64,000 nt of DNA, from positions 206,293 to 270,292 of the forward strand of contig NZ_SSBJ01000007.1 in the NCBI RefSeq assembly GCF_004795055.1, in the 5' to 3' direction. Below are positions 45,977 to 54,229 of this stretch, piece after piece. The position numbers and the translations under genes were made by a program. Under the pieces are notes generated by a model. The model worked only from the letters and a program-made list of their open reading frames with translations, did no database searches and was not told the origin of the DNA. The number at the start of each line of letters is the position of its first letter. The first letter of the stretch is position 1. This stretch comes from Streptomyces sp. A1136. GTDB taxonomy: Bacteria > Actinomycetota > Actinomycetes > Streptomycetales > Streptomycetaceae.

Positions 45977-46438
45977 TCACTCGCCGATGGAGACGATACC
46001 GCCGCGAATTCCCATGACGACGGCTTGGGTGCGATCGGACGCTCCCACCTTCGAAAAGACGGCGGATAAATGGTTCCGTACGGTCTTCTCGGATATCCCG
46101 AGCGAGCTGGCCACCCGCCGGTTCGACTTCCCCTGGGAGACGAGGACCAGGATCTCGCGCTCGCGCGCGGTCAGGAGCGAGAGCGGCTCCCGGGACGTCG
46201 GATCGGGGTGGCGAGGGGACGGCGCGACATCCGGCCCGTCCCCGTCCCCGGGGTCCGTGCGCGAGTCCTCGTTCCTCTGTTCCTGGGCTTCGAGGGCGTC
46301 TTGCACTTCACCGAGAGCCTTGTGCATCTTGTCGACCGCCTCGGCGAGATCCGTGACCGGCTGCGGTGGCGCACCGCACACTTCACAGCACCTCTTGCCA
46401 CTCAACTCGATGGTTCGCCTCTGCACAACACGTGCCAT
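45977..46438 (-). CDS. Orphan LuxR-type regulator with a TTA codon
   Basis: The ATG at 46438 follows GGGAGTGCACCTG, giving 153 residues; a GTG three codons upstream is less well placed. The N-terminus has a CCEVC cluster (Cys17, Cys18, Cys21), then a predicted coiled coil (LAEAVDKMHKALGEVQDALEAQEQR) and an acidic linker. The C-terminal LuxR HTH follows (LTAREREILVLVSQGKSNRRVASSLGISEKTVRNHLSAVFSKVG, about 89-132). There is no receiver domain. Leu124, inside the DNA-recognition helix region, is encoded by TTA (46069-46067), so bldA control is expected. It is the likely pathway-specific activator. Confidence 0.88.
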   Translation of the reverse strand: MARVVQRRTIELSGKRCCEVCGAPPQPVTDLAEAVDKMHKALGEVQDALEAQEQRNEDSRTDPGDGDGPDVAPSPRHPDPTSREPLSLLTAREREILVLVSQGKSNRRVASSLGISEKTVRNHLSAVFSKVGASDRTQAVVMGIRGGIVSIGE

Positions 46439-46468
46439 CAGGTGCACTCCCTCAATGCGGATGTGATA

Positions 46469-46488
46469 ACCGAACCGCTCTTTTCGGT
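46469..46488. promoter_or_regulatory. Inverted repeat upstream of the LuxR gene
   Basis: ACCGAA and TTCGGT form a perfect 6-bp inverted repeat with an 8-nt spacer, 31 bp before the LuxR ATG and inside the short gap to the aldehyde dehydrogenase gene. It is a possible operator for autoregulation. Confidence 0.35.
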
Positions 46489-46531
46489 GAGTTCCACTAC
46501 GTCTTCGGACGGATCGCGCGGGCCGGACGGT

Positions 46532-47989
46532 TCACGCGGGAGCCGGCGTGTGAATCGTCACGGTCTTGCACCGCGTGTATTCGCGCAGCGCCTCCACGCC
46601 CTTTTCCACGCCTATGCCCGAGCGCCGGTAGCCCCCGAAGGGGAGCTCCACTCCGCCGGCCGCGCTGTAGTTGTTGACGAACACCTGCCCCACTCGCAGC
46701 CGCTGGGCGAGCCAGTGGGCGGTGGTCACGTCGGAGGTCCAGACCCCGGCGGCGAGGCCGTACGTGGTGTGCTCCGCGAGCTCGACCGCCTCGTCCAGCT
46801 CGTCGAAGACCGAGACGCACAGGACCGGGCCGAAGATCTCCTCGTTGAACACCCTGTGCCACGGCTTCACGTGGTCCAGGATCGTGGGCTCCACGTAGAA
46901 CCCCCCGGCGTAGACCTCTCCCTCGGGTACCGCGCCGCCGGCGCGGAGCACACCGTCCCCGGCGCCCTCGGCGAGGTAGCCGAGCACCCGGTCGCGCTGT
47001 TTGGCGGAGATGAGCGGTCCCATGTCGGGGTCGGCGATCCCCGGGCCGACGCGCAGGGCGCGGAAGGCCGCCGCGAGCTCCGCCACCAGCTCCTCGTGTA
47101 CGGAACGGTGGACGAGCAGCCGGCTTCCGGCCGAGCAGTTCTGGCCCGCGTGCTCGGTGATCGAGTCCACGATCAGGGGTACGGCCCGCGCGGCGTCGAA
47201 GTCGGGGAGGACGATGTGCGGCGACTTGCCGCCGAGTTCCAGGGTGACCGGCACGATGTTCCGCGCCGCGGCCGACATGACGGCCTCGCCGATCTCCCGC
47301 GAACCGGTGAAGGCGAGCCGGTCCACGCCGGGGTGGGCGGCCAGGGCCGCGCCCGCCTCCTCCCCGTAGCCCGGCACGACGTTCAGCGCGCCCGGCGGGA
47401 GTCCCGCTTCGAGTACGATCTCCGCCAGCCGGAGCGAGGTCAACGGCGCGTCCTCGGCCGGCTTGAGCACACAGCAGTTGCCGGCCGCGAGGGCCGGAGC
47501 CACCGTCCTGGCGGCGATCTGCAGGGGGTAGTTCCACGGGATGATGTGCCCGCACACCCCGTACGGCTCCCGCAGTGTGAACGCGAACCGGTCCGCCTGG
47601 TGGAGGATCGTTTCACCACCCAGCGCCTCCACCACGCCGGCATAGAAATCGAAGTAGCGTGCGGCGACATCGGCGTCGACCAGCGACTGCCTGAGCGGCT
47701 TGCCGGTGTCGAGGGTTTCCAAAGTGGCCAGTTCCGAGCGGGCGGAGCGGATCGCCGTCGCGATCCGGCGGCAGGCACCGGACCGCTCCGCCACCGGCGC
47801 CAGGCGCCAGACGGACTCGTAGGTGTACCGGGCCGCGTCCACCGCGTCGGCGACCTCGGCCTCGCCACAGCGGGCCACTCGCGCGAACGGACGGCCGTTC
47901 GACGGATCGAGGACATCGATCCATCCCGCCGCGGGGACCTTCTTTCCCGCGATGACGGCCGTGTACTCGGTCAAGTCTGCTTCGCTCAC
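46532..47989 (-). CDS. Aldehyde dehydrogenase (betaine-aldehyde dehydrogenase type)
   Basis: The GTG at 47989 (VSEADLTEYTAVI) gives 485 residues, the usual ALDH length. Catalytic residues are visible: Asn153 (PWNYP), Lys176 (LKPAE), Glu251 (LELGGKSP) and Cys285 (GQNCSAGSR). The best match is to the betaine/aminobutyraldehyde-type clade that oxidises small, often charged, aldehydes with NAD+. It starts 43 bp after the alcohol dehydrogenase gene on the same strand. In this cluster it may oxidise an aspartate-semialdehyde-derived or peptide aldehyde; that is inference. Confidence 0.92.
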   Translation of the reverse strand: MSEADLTEYTAVIAGKKVPAAGWIDVLDPSNGRPFARVARCGEAEVADAVDAARYTYESVWRLAPVAERSGACRRIATAIRSARSELATLETLDTGKPLRQSLVDADVAARYFDFYAGVVEALGGETILHQADRFAFTLREPYGVCGHIIPWNYPLQIAARTVAPALAAGNCCVLKPAEDAPLTSLRLAEIVLEAGLPPGALNVVPGYGEEAGAALAAHPGVDRLAFTGSREIGEAVMSAAARNIVPVTLELGGKSPHIVLPDFDAARAVPLIVDSITEHAGQNCSAGSRLLVHRSVHEELVAELAAAFRALRVGPGIADPDMGPLISAKQRDRVLGYLAEGAGDGVLRAGGAVPEGEVYAGGFYVEPTILDHVKPWHRVFNEEIFGPVLCVSVFDELDEAVELAEHTTYGLAAGVWTSDVTTAHWLAQRLRVGQVFVNNYSAAGGVELPFGGYRRSGIGVEKGVEALREYTRCKTVTIHTPAPA

Positions 47990-48032
47990 GGGGCACCAAG
48001 CTCCTTGCATGGGGGGACCGCAACACGTCTCG

Positions 48033-49343
48033 TCAGCCGGTCATCGAACCGCCGAGGATTCTCGCCAGGTCACGGGATGCGACGTCGCGCGGGCAACACA
48101 CCAGCAGACGCTGCTGTTTCAGGGCCCCCTCGACAAGTGCAGGCAAATCCTTGCCGGAATAACCGAAGGACGCAAGGCCGCCCGGACCGCCCGTATCCGC
48201 CACCAGCTCCCGCAAAGTGGCCGGAAGTACATCCGCGCCGTGTGCGACCGACACGCCCCCCACATTCGCCCCGAGCAGTTCGGCCGCGCGCAAATGACGT
48301 TCCGGCGACGTCGGGTAGGTGAATTCGAATGCCGCCGCGGCGGTGGATACCACCGCCACGCCGTGCGGGACCATCGGGTGATCGACCGCGTAACCCTCGG
48401 GCCGGTAGTCCCGGACCAATCCGGCTATCGGATAGGCGCAGGCGTGCGGAATGTGGGTTCCGGCGTTTCCGAAGCCCATTCCGGCGTAACTCGCCGCCCG
48501 ACTCATCCCGATACGGGCTTCCAGGTCGTCCGGATTGAGCACGGCTCGCCGCAGGTAGCGACCGACCAGTATCAGGGCCTGCTCCACCCACACGTCACTG
48601 ATCGGGTTGGCGCCGACGTACAGCGGCCGGTCCGCGGGCGTGGGGTAGGGCGGGCGCCGGTCGTAGGGGCGGGCGGTATACGACTCGCAGGCGTGGGTCA
48701 GCACGTCGTACCCGGAGGACGCGGTGACGGCCGGGGGAAGCGTGAGGGTGTTGGCGGGGTCGATCAACGCCAGGGACGGCAGCAGCCGCGGATCGCTGAT
48801 GCCCGTCTTCACGTTCAGGCCGCTGACGCCGAGGGCGACCATGGCGGTGCACTCGCTGCCGCTCCCGGCCGTGGTGGGCACCGCCACCAGCGGCTTCAGC
48901 GGCCCGGGAATCCTGGCTCCGGCGCCTATGGGCGCGTTCAGGTAGTCGCGTACCGACCGGCCGGGGTGGGTGAGCAGCAGGTTGAGCATCTTGGCCGTGT
49001 CGATCGAGCTGCCCCCGCCCAGGCCGACGAAGCCGTCCACCCGGAGGGACGCCAGTTCGCGGGCGGCCCGGGTGCAGCTCTCGTCGGTGGGCTCCACCCG
49101 GACGCGGTCGAAGACCGAGACCGCGACGCCCTCCTGCTCGATGAGCTTGGCGACCCGGGCCGGCAGGCCGAGGCCGGCCAGGACGGGGTCGGTGACCAGC
49201 AACACCGACCGGACGCCGGCCCTGCGCAGCTCGTAACCGATCTCCCGGGTGGCGCCGACCCCGAACTTCAGCGGGGGAGCCTGCCAGCCAATGATCCTTT
49301 CGCGCTCGGGCGAACTTTCGCCGACCCACGCAACCGGCTCCAC
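48033..49343 (-). CDS. Iron-containing alcohol dehydrogenase of the hydroxyacid-oxoacid transhydrogenase type
   Basis: I chose the GTG at 49343 because GAGAGGG is properly spaced before it; 436 residues result. Group III Fe-ADH motifs are present: GLGGGSSIDTAKMLNLLL, VAVPTTAGSGSECT, YDVLTHACESY, GTHIPHACAYP and PMVPHGVAV (metal His residues). The insertion YLNAPIG...PGPLKPLVAVP is typical of the ADHFE1/HOT clade, which moves hydride between 4-hydroxybutyrate-like hydroxy acids and 2-oxo acids. A four-carbon semialdehyde/hydroxy acid linked to aspartate semialdehyde is a plausible substrate. Confidence 0.88.
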   Translation of the reverse strand: MEPVAWVGESSPERERIIGWQAPPLKFGVGATREIGYELRRAGVRSVLLVTDPVLAGLGLPARVAKLIEQEGVAVSVFDRVRVEPTDESCTRAARELASLRVDGFVGLGGGSSIDTAKMLNLLLTHPGRSVRDYLNAPIGAGARIPGPLKPLVAVPTTAGSGSECTAMVALGVSGLNVKTGISDPRLLPSLALIDPANTLTLPPAVTASSGYDVLTHACESYTARPYDRRPPYPTPADRPLYVGANPISDVWVEQALILVGRYLRRAVLNPDDLEARIGMSRAASYAGMGFGNAGTHIPHACAYPIAGLVRDYRPEGYAVDHPMVPHGVAVVSTAAAAFEFTYPTSPERHLRAAELLGANVGGVSVAHGADVLPATLRELVADTGGPGGLASFGYSGKDLPALVEGALKQQRLLVCCPRDVASRDLARILGGSMTG

Positions 49344-49427
49344 GGTATGCCCTCTCCCTCTTGACCGACCGGCAACATTACGTTGCATATGCACGCCGAA
49401 TTTGATCAGGCGGGAATCACCCTAGTC

Positions 49428-49441
49428 GGGCGAATTCGCCC
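49428..49441. promoter_or_regulatory. Perfect palindrome in the alcohol dehydrogenase promoter
   Basis: GGGCGAATTCGCCC is a perfect 14-bp palindrome between the shared GGGAC/GTCC box and a possible -10 (TAGGGT, minus strand, 49424-49419). Its position over the -35 region would suit a repressor operator. Confidence 0.45.
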
Positions 49442-49444
49442 TCA

Positions 49445-49462
49445 CCATAGGACTCTCGTCCC
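49445..49462 (-). promoter_or_regulatory. Shared cluster box, copy 1
   Basis: CCATAGGACTCTCGTCCC (plus strand) contains the inverted repeat GGAC-N4-GTCC and lies about 100 bp upstream of the alcohol dehydrogenase GTG. It matches copy 2 at 57425-57442 at 15 of 18 positions. The form resembles binding sites of NarL/DosR-type LuxR proteins. Confidence 0.6.
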
Positions 49463-49533
49463 ATACGAAAATGGACGGGGTGTCCGGATCACCACCCCGT
49501 CCCTTCCCGGCCCCCGTCGCCCCCTCCTTGACG

Positions 49534-50772
49534 TCAGACGGGTTCCACGGTCAGTCGTGCCTCGATTTCCTTGACACGGACCGTGTCGGCGTCAACCGAT
49601 TCCTGACTCGGACCACCGAGAATGACCCAACCCAGGCTGGTGAACAGGTCCTCCGTGCAGGGCACCTGCTCCCCGTCGCGGTAGGGCATGCCCAGGCGGT
49701 GGAAGGTGGGCAGTTCGCGGACCGCGTCCAGTGCCTCGGCGTTGCGCAGGACGCCCGCGCGTGGGCTGGACAACCACACCACGCGTACGGGCCGCACGAT
49801 CTCGTACCCGGGGCTGAACGCGCCGTCGAGGTGGTGGCGGACCGTGCGGTCGATCTGGCAGTCCCCGGTGGCCAGCCGCGCCGAGTACTGCAGACAGCTG
49901 CCGGCCAGCCGCGCCGCCGTCTCGATCAGGCGCGGGCCGTCGTCCGTGAGCATGACCTCCGTGTGCGTGCAGCCGTTGCGGACGCCCACCGCCCGCGCCA
50001 CCTGCCGGGTGTACTCGCCCAGCATCCTCGTGATCGGGTCCTGCGGCGCCAGGTAGTCGACCGCGTCGTAGATCCCGATCCTGTCCTCCTTCGCCGACTT
50101 GCTGTAGCGGCTGACCGACACCAGACCGAACTCCCCGTCGACCGAGTACGTGTCGACGATGTACTCCGTGCCCTGCGCGAACTCCTGCACCAGGACGGTG
50201 TCGTTGCGGATGTCGAAGCGGTTGACCGAGCCCAGGAGGCGGTCGAAGTACGGTCGCCAGTCCTCCCGGCCGCCGACTTTGTGCACGTCGTCCGTGCCTC
50301 CGCTGCGACGGGGCTTCAGCACCAGCGGGCGGCCCTGGAGCCCGTTGTCCCTGATCCACGCGGCGACCTCTTCCGGGTCGGCGGTGGCGATCTGGCGCAG
50401 GTGCGGGATGCCGGCGGCGGCCACCGCCTGACCCATGGGCCATTTGTCCCGGCGGGCCTCGGAGAGCTCGAAGACGTTGCCCGTGCCCGGCATCAGTTCC
50501 TCGATCAGGGCGTCGACCAGCATGACGGCGGACTCGTTGCCCGGGACGATGGCGACCGGGTCGTAGCCCTTCACCGTCCGGACCAACTCCTGGAAGTCCC
50601 CGTCGTGGTGGTGGGTCCGGAAGAAGGCGTCCGGGTTCCACGTCCGCCGGTAGGAGTTCAACGGACCCGGGGTGCTCAGCACGGCCACCGGTTCGACGTC
50701 CCGTTCCCGGAAGGCGTTCGCGTACTCGGCCGCGCCGGAGTAGGGGTCGACGAGAATCGCGTAGCGGGGCAT
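49534..50772 (-). CDS. ATP-grasp ligase
   Basis: The 412-residue protein begins PRYAILVDPYSGAAEYANAF (pre-ATP-grasp domain). The ATP-grasp fold spans about residues 110-320: LVLKPRRSGGTDDVHKVG (ATP-binding Lys), VQEFAQGTEYIVDTYSVDG and HTEVMLTDDGPRLIETAARLAG (Mg-binding acid residues). It resembles the L-amino-acid ligase/BacD-type group that activates a carboxylate as acyl phosphate and joins it to an amine. GGAGGAGAACC precedes the ATG. In this cluster it is the best candidate to join an amino acid to the short peptide or to another amino acid. Confidence 0.88.
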   Translation of the reverse strand: MPRYAILVDPYSGAAEYANAFRERDVEPVAVLSTPGPLNSYRRTWNPDAFFRTHHHDGDFQELVRTVKGYDPVAIVPGNESAVMLVDALIEELMPGTGNVFELSEARRDKWPMGQAVAAAGIPHLRQIATADPEEVAAWIRDNGLQGRPLVLKPRRSGGTDDVHKVGGREDWRPYFDRLLGSVNRFDIRNDTVLVQEFAQGTEYIVDTYSVDGEFGLVSVSRYSKSAKEDRIGIYDAVDYLAPQDPITRMLGEYTRQVARAVGVRNGCTHTEVMLTDDGPRLIETAARLAGSCLQYSARLATGDCQIDRTVRHHLDGAFSPGYEIVRPVRVVWLSSPRAGVLRNAEALDAVRELPTFHRLGMPYRDGEQVPCTEDLFTSLGWVILGGPSQESVDADTVRVKEIEARLTVEPV

Positions 50773-50809
50773 GGTTCTCCTCCGAAGTAGTGCGTGGGCG
50801 CTGCCGGCC

Positions 50810-52165
50810 TCACTGGGTGACTGTGGTCTCCGCGCCGGCGCCGAGGCCCGCGTCGGGCTCCGCGCCCTTGCCCGGCTCCGTCCGCGGCGGTTCGCGGTCG
50901 GCGGCGCCCGCCGGGCGCACGCCCAGCCAGGCGGCGCCCACGGCGAGCAGCCCGAGGGCCCCGCACCCGAGCCACAGGCCGTCCCCGAACCTGTTCCAGA
51001 GCATGACGCCGAGGAACGGCCCCACCGCGGTACCGAGCCCGTACAGCGAGTTCGACGCGCCCAGGTAGCGGCCGCGCAGTTCCGGCGGTCCGGCCTGCGC
51101 CGGATAGGCGAAGAAGAGGGTCGGATAGCCCACGATCTCGCCGAACGACCAGACGAGGGTCGCGATCACCAGCGCGGCGACGCCCCAGGGCAGTGCGTAC
51201 AGGCTCATCCCGATGCCGGTGAGGGCCACGCCGGCGATCACCGCGATCCGCGCCGGCCACCGCTGCACCACCTTGGCGACGAGCAGCTCGCAGGTGATGA
51301 CGAGAGCGCCGTTGAGCGCGACCATCGCCGCGTACACGCCGGTGCCCAGGCCGAGGTGCTTGACCGTCAGCGGAAGGGTGGAAACGTACTGGATGTAGAT
51401 CACCGAGCTCACGAACATCGCGAGCAGGAACAGCAGGTAGCGGCCGTCCGTCAGCACGGCGAGGTAGCTCGGTTTGCGACCCGTGACGCGGGACCGCGCG
51501 GTGTCCGCCGTCCCCTCCTCCCCGGCCCCGTTCGTCCGGCCGCGGGGCAGGGTCACCCCCGCCACCGTGGCGAAGACCAGGATCGCCACGGCCTCGCCCC
51601 AGAACAGGAAGTCCCACGACACCTGCACCAGGGCCGCGCCCAGCAGCGGGGCCGCCGTCGTGCCCAGGTTGATCGCCAGACGGACCATGGCGAAGATCAT
51701 GACCTGGCGCTCGGCGGGGATGAGCTGGCTGATCATGCTCGTGGAGGCGGGACGGTAGGCCTGGCTCAGTGCCGCGCCGACGCCGATGACCGCCAGGATC
51801 GCCGGATAGCTGTCCAGGTAGAGCACGGCGGGGAGGAGCACGGCCGAGCTGACCAGCGTCGACATGATGGTCAGCCGCGGACCGACCAGGTCGGACATCC
51901 AGCCGCCGGTCAGCACCCCCAGCACGGTCCCGGCGCCGTAGACCCCCAGGGCGAGGCCGGCCTCTGTGTCGGAGAAGCCGCGCTGCGTCATGTACAGCAC
52001 CATGAAGACCTGGATGAACCCGCCGAGTCTGTTCACGGCGGTGCCCACGAGCAGGGATTTCACGGCTGTCGGTGACTCCCGCCAGACCGTCTTGACGCCG
52101 ACGTGCACGGGTGTGGGCTCCGGCTCCGTCTCCTGCACCGCGGAGGGAGAATCGCTGCTTGCCAT
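50810..52165 (-). CDS. MFS transporter (probable product exporter)
   Basis: The ATG at 52165 (MASSDSPSAV) gives 451 residues with about twelve hydrophobic segments. The MFS loop motif appears between TM2 and TM3 (GGWMSDLVGPRLT), and a central cytosolic linker (GRTNGAGEEGTADTARSRVTGRKPS) splits two six-helix halves. It resembles proton-driven drug/peptide exporters. The tail is acidic and Pro-rich. The location between the ligase and carboxypeptidase genes suggests export of the cluster product and self-protection. Confidence 0.9.
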   Translation of the reverse strand: MASSDSPSAVQETEPEPTPVHVGVKTVWRESPTAVKSLLVGTAVNRLGGFIQVFMVLYMTQRGFSDTEAGLALGVYGAGTVLGVLTGGWMSDLVGPRLTIMSTLVSSAVLLPAVLYLDSYPAILAVIGVGAALSQAYRPASTSMISQLIPAERQVMIFAMVRLAINLGTTAAPLLGAALVQVSWDFLFWGEAVAILVFATVAGVTLPRGRTNGAGEEGTADTARSRVTGRKPSYLAVLTDGRYLLFLLAMFVSSVIYIQYVSTLPLTVKHLGLGTGVYAAMVALNGALVITCELLVAKVVQRWPARIAVIAGVALTGIGMSLYALPWGVAALVIATLVWSFGEIVGYPTLFFAYPAQAGPPELRGRYLGASNSLYGLGTAVGPFLGVMLWNRFGDGLWLGCGALGLLAVGAAWLGVRPAGAADREPPRTEPGKGAEPDAGLGAGAETTVTQ

Positions 52166-52243
52166 GGGATCACTCTGCGACGGGGCGGGCCGGGGCGACA
52201 GTGGCCAGACTGACGTCCGTCCACGAATTCCTGCCACGCGCCC

Positions 52244-53347
52244 TCATCCGGCGTACCCCGGTTTCACGTCCGCGAGGCCGGCGAGGGCCTGACCGAAGAC
52301 CTCCCGCGCGCGTCGCAGGACCTGCTCGCGCCATGCCGCGTCCGCCGGGCAGAACGCCTCGCGGATGAGCTGCTTGAGTTCGGAGCGGACCGCTTCGGCC
52401 GGCGTGTGGTGCCGGTGCAACCAGGCGTCCGCGCACAGCGCGAGCAGCACCTCGGGGCCCGGCAGCGTGCCGAACTCCAGGGTGATCGCGGTCAGCCGGC
52501 CGACGGGCCCGAGGCCGTCGGCCACCGCGGTGGCGGTGTTGCCGACGATGGGCGTGGACGAGGAGGTCCCCAGCTCGGAGGCGGTCAACGCGTCCCCGTA
52601 CCAGCGTCGGGCGCGCGCGTGCGCGTCGGCGTCCCGGCCCCCCCGGAAGATGGGCTCGCCGACACCGCGCTCCCCGAGACCCGTGTGCAGGTCGATGTAC
52701 GCGACGTGCGCGGCGTCGGCGATCTGCTCGGCCACCACGACTTCGAACACCCGGCGGGACCAGGTGGGCCGCAGGCCGCCGTAGAACAGTCCGTCGGCGT
52801 GCCGGTACTGGCCCCTGGTCACGGCCTCCTGGAGGGTCTGCGGGCCGAGCCGGTCGCGCAGGGCCGTCAGGTCCGCCACCAGCGCGCTCGGGGAGAAGGC
52901 GGCGGAGCCGGGCGGCACCAGTGTCGCGTGGACGGCGTCGTACGCGTCGTTGTGCGGCGGGTCGTCGTGGTCGACGAAGTTCCGGTTGAGGTCGACCTCC
53001 TCCTCGTTGACCCGCCGCAGGTACGCGAATCCGTAGGGGTTGAGGGCGTGTACCAGCAGGACACCGGTTCTCGGCCCGGCCGTCCGCGCCAGCCCCTCCC
53101 GCAGCAGGATGCCGGTCTGGCAGGCGGAGCCGCAGAAACCCTCGATGCCGTGTGTCCCGGAGACCGTCACCAGCAGCTTCTCCGGGTCCGCGGGACCCGT
53201 GTACGCGGTGTCGACCCGCAGCTCGTCGCCGTCGGGCCCGCGGTGCCCCGGCAGCGTGTACGTCCGCAGCCGCGCGCCCGCCGCTTCGGCGGCCCGCAGG
53301 AAGTCGGCCCGGGCCTCGGCGTAGTCGGAGGGAAAGGCGTCTGTCAT
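52244..53347 (-). CDS. DUF2817 M14-type zinc carboxypeptidase-like protein
   Basis: The 367-residue protein keeps the M14 layout: SGTHGIEG with His66-x2-Glu69 as zinc ligands, VDLNRNF (Asn/Arg of the substrate carboxylate-binding type), YIDLHTGLG with the third zinc His, and ITLEFG with the likely catalytic Glu. It should therefore remove C-terminal residues or cleave a gamma/side-chain amide. No signal peptide is present, so it acts in the cytosol. Its place in the operon suggests trimming of the short peptide or release of a product from its C-terminus. Confidence 0.85.
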   Translation of the reverse strand: MTDAFPSDYAEARADFLRAAEAAGARLRTYTLPGHRGPDGDELRVDTAYTGPADPEKLLVTVSGTHGIEGFCGSACQTGILLREGLARTAGPRTGVLLVHALNPYGFAYLRRVNEEEVDLNRNFVDHDDPPHNDAYDAVHATLVPPGSAAFSPSALVADLTALRDRLGPQTLQEAVTRGQYRHADGLFYGGLRPTWSRRVFEVVVAEQIADAAHVAYIDLHTGLGERGVGEPIFRGGRDADAHARARRWYGDALTASELGTSSSTPIVGNTATAVADGLGPVGRLTAITLEFGTLPGPEVLLALCADAWLHRHHTPAEAVRSELKQLIREAFCPADAAWREQVLRRAREVFGQALAGLADVKPGYAG

Positions 53348-53434
53348 GGCTGCCTCGCGTTCCTGGGGTTCCGGTACGGGCTACGGGGCGACAGGACCGC
53401 GCGCCGCGGGCCCCGGAGTCGGGGCCCGTGGGGT

Positions 53435-54217
53435 TCAGCGGCGCCCGCCACCGAGGTCGGAGGGCAGCGGCACGCCCAGGGCCGCGAGGATCGCGTGCGC
53501 CCCCTCCGCCGTCGGGACGTGCAGCATGCACAGCACCCGGTCGCCGGGGGCGGCGTGCCGCTCGAAGTACGCGTTCGCCGCGAGGTCGTGGCTGGTGGGC
53601 CGTTCCCGGTAGAGGTCGAGCGGACGACCGATGCCCCGGATGACGCCTCGGGCGGCGTCGAAGGGCGCGCCCGGCGCGAGCACCGCGGCCACCTCGGCCG
53701 CCGGCGCCGCCCGGCCGCTGTCGTTGCCGCCGGACAGGTCCGGGTACATGGTGATGTCCGGATGCCCGCTGAACGCCGACATCGCGCAGTGGACCACGGG
53801 GTTGTACGTCTTGAGCGCGATCACCTCGGGGAACCGGTGCCCGTCGGCCAGAAGTCGGGCGAAGTGCACGGACCAACTCTCCCCGAAGACACGGCCGTTG
53901 CGGTACGCGTCGCCCACGAACTGGATCATGACGTGCAGGCAGGAGCGCCCCGAGGGGAGCTCCGCCCAGTGGGACGTGAGCAGGGAGACGACGCGGTCGC
54001 GCTCCCGGTCCACCCCGACGACGATGTAGTCGGCCTCCGTCAGCATGTCGCGGCGCAGCGTGAACAGTTGCCGGGCCCGCAGGCCGGGCATGGCCGCCAC
54101 CAGGCCGTCCACGATCCACTTCTCGGTCTCCGTCGGCAGCTCCCGGCCGGGCGGCAGGGCCGTCACCTCGACTGCCCGCCGCCCGCCCCGTCGTGCGGCC
54201 CGGTCGTCGTCCGGCAC
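53435..54217 (-). CDS. Unknown protein with GNAT-like features
   Basis: The GTG at 54217 is 12 bp after the diiron gene's stop; 260 residues result. The stretch TEADYIVVGVDRERDRVVSLLTSHW, then CLHVMIQFVGDAYRNGRVFG and IALKTYNPVVHCAMSAFSG resembles the beta4-alpha3 and late NP-x-V-x-x-A-M segment of GNAT acyltransferases, but no R/QxxGxG/A loop is seen. The C-terminal half (ITMYPDLSGGN...) has no match I recognise. It could be an acyl- or aminoacyl-transferase or a substrate-binding protein. Treat as unknown. Confidence 0.7.
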   Translation of the reverse strand: MPDDDRAARRGGRRAVEVTALPPGRELPTETEKWIVDGLVAAMPGLRARQLFTLRRDMLTEADYIVVGVDRERDRVVSLLTSHWAELPSGRSCLHVMIQFVGDAYRNGRVFGESWSVHFARLLADGHRFPEVIALKTYNPVVHCAMSAFSGHPDITMYPDLSGGNDSGRAAPAAEVAAVLAPGAPFDAARGVIRGIGRPLDLYRERPTSHDLAANAYFERHAAPGDRVLCMLHVPTAEGAHAILAALGVPLPSDLGGGRR

Positions 54218-54229
54218 GGGAGGCCCCGC

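Noticed and set aside
44874..45980. A longer N-terminus for the GlxA-type regulator starting at 45980
   Set aside because: The first 49 residues do not match the family; the DJ-1-like domain starts at the ATG at 45833.
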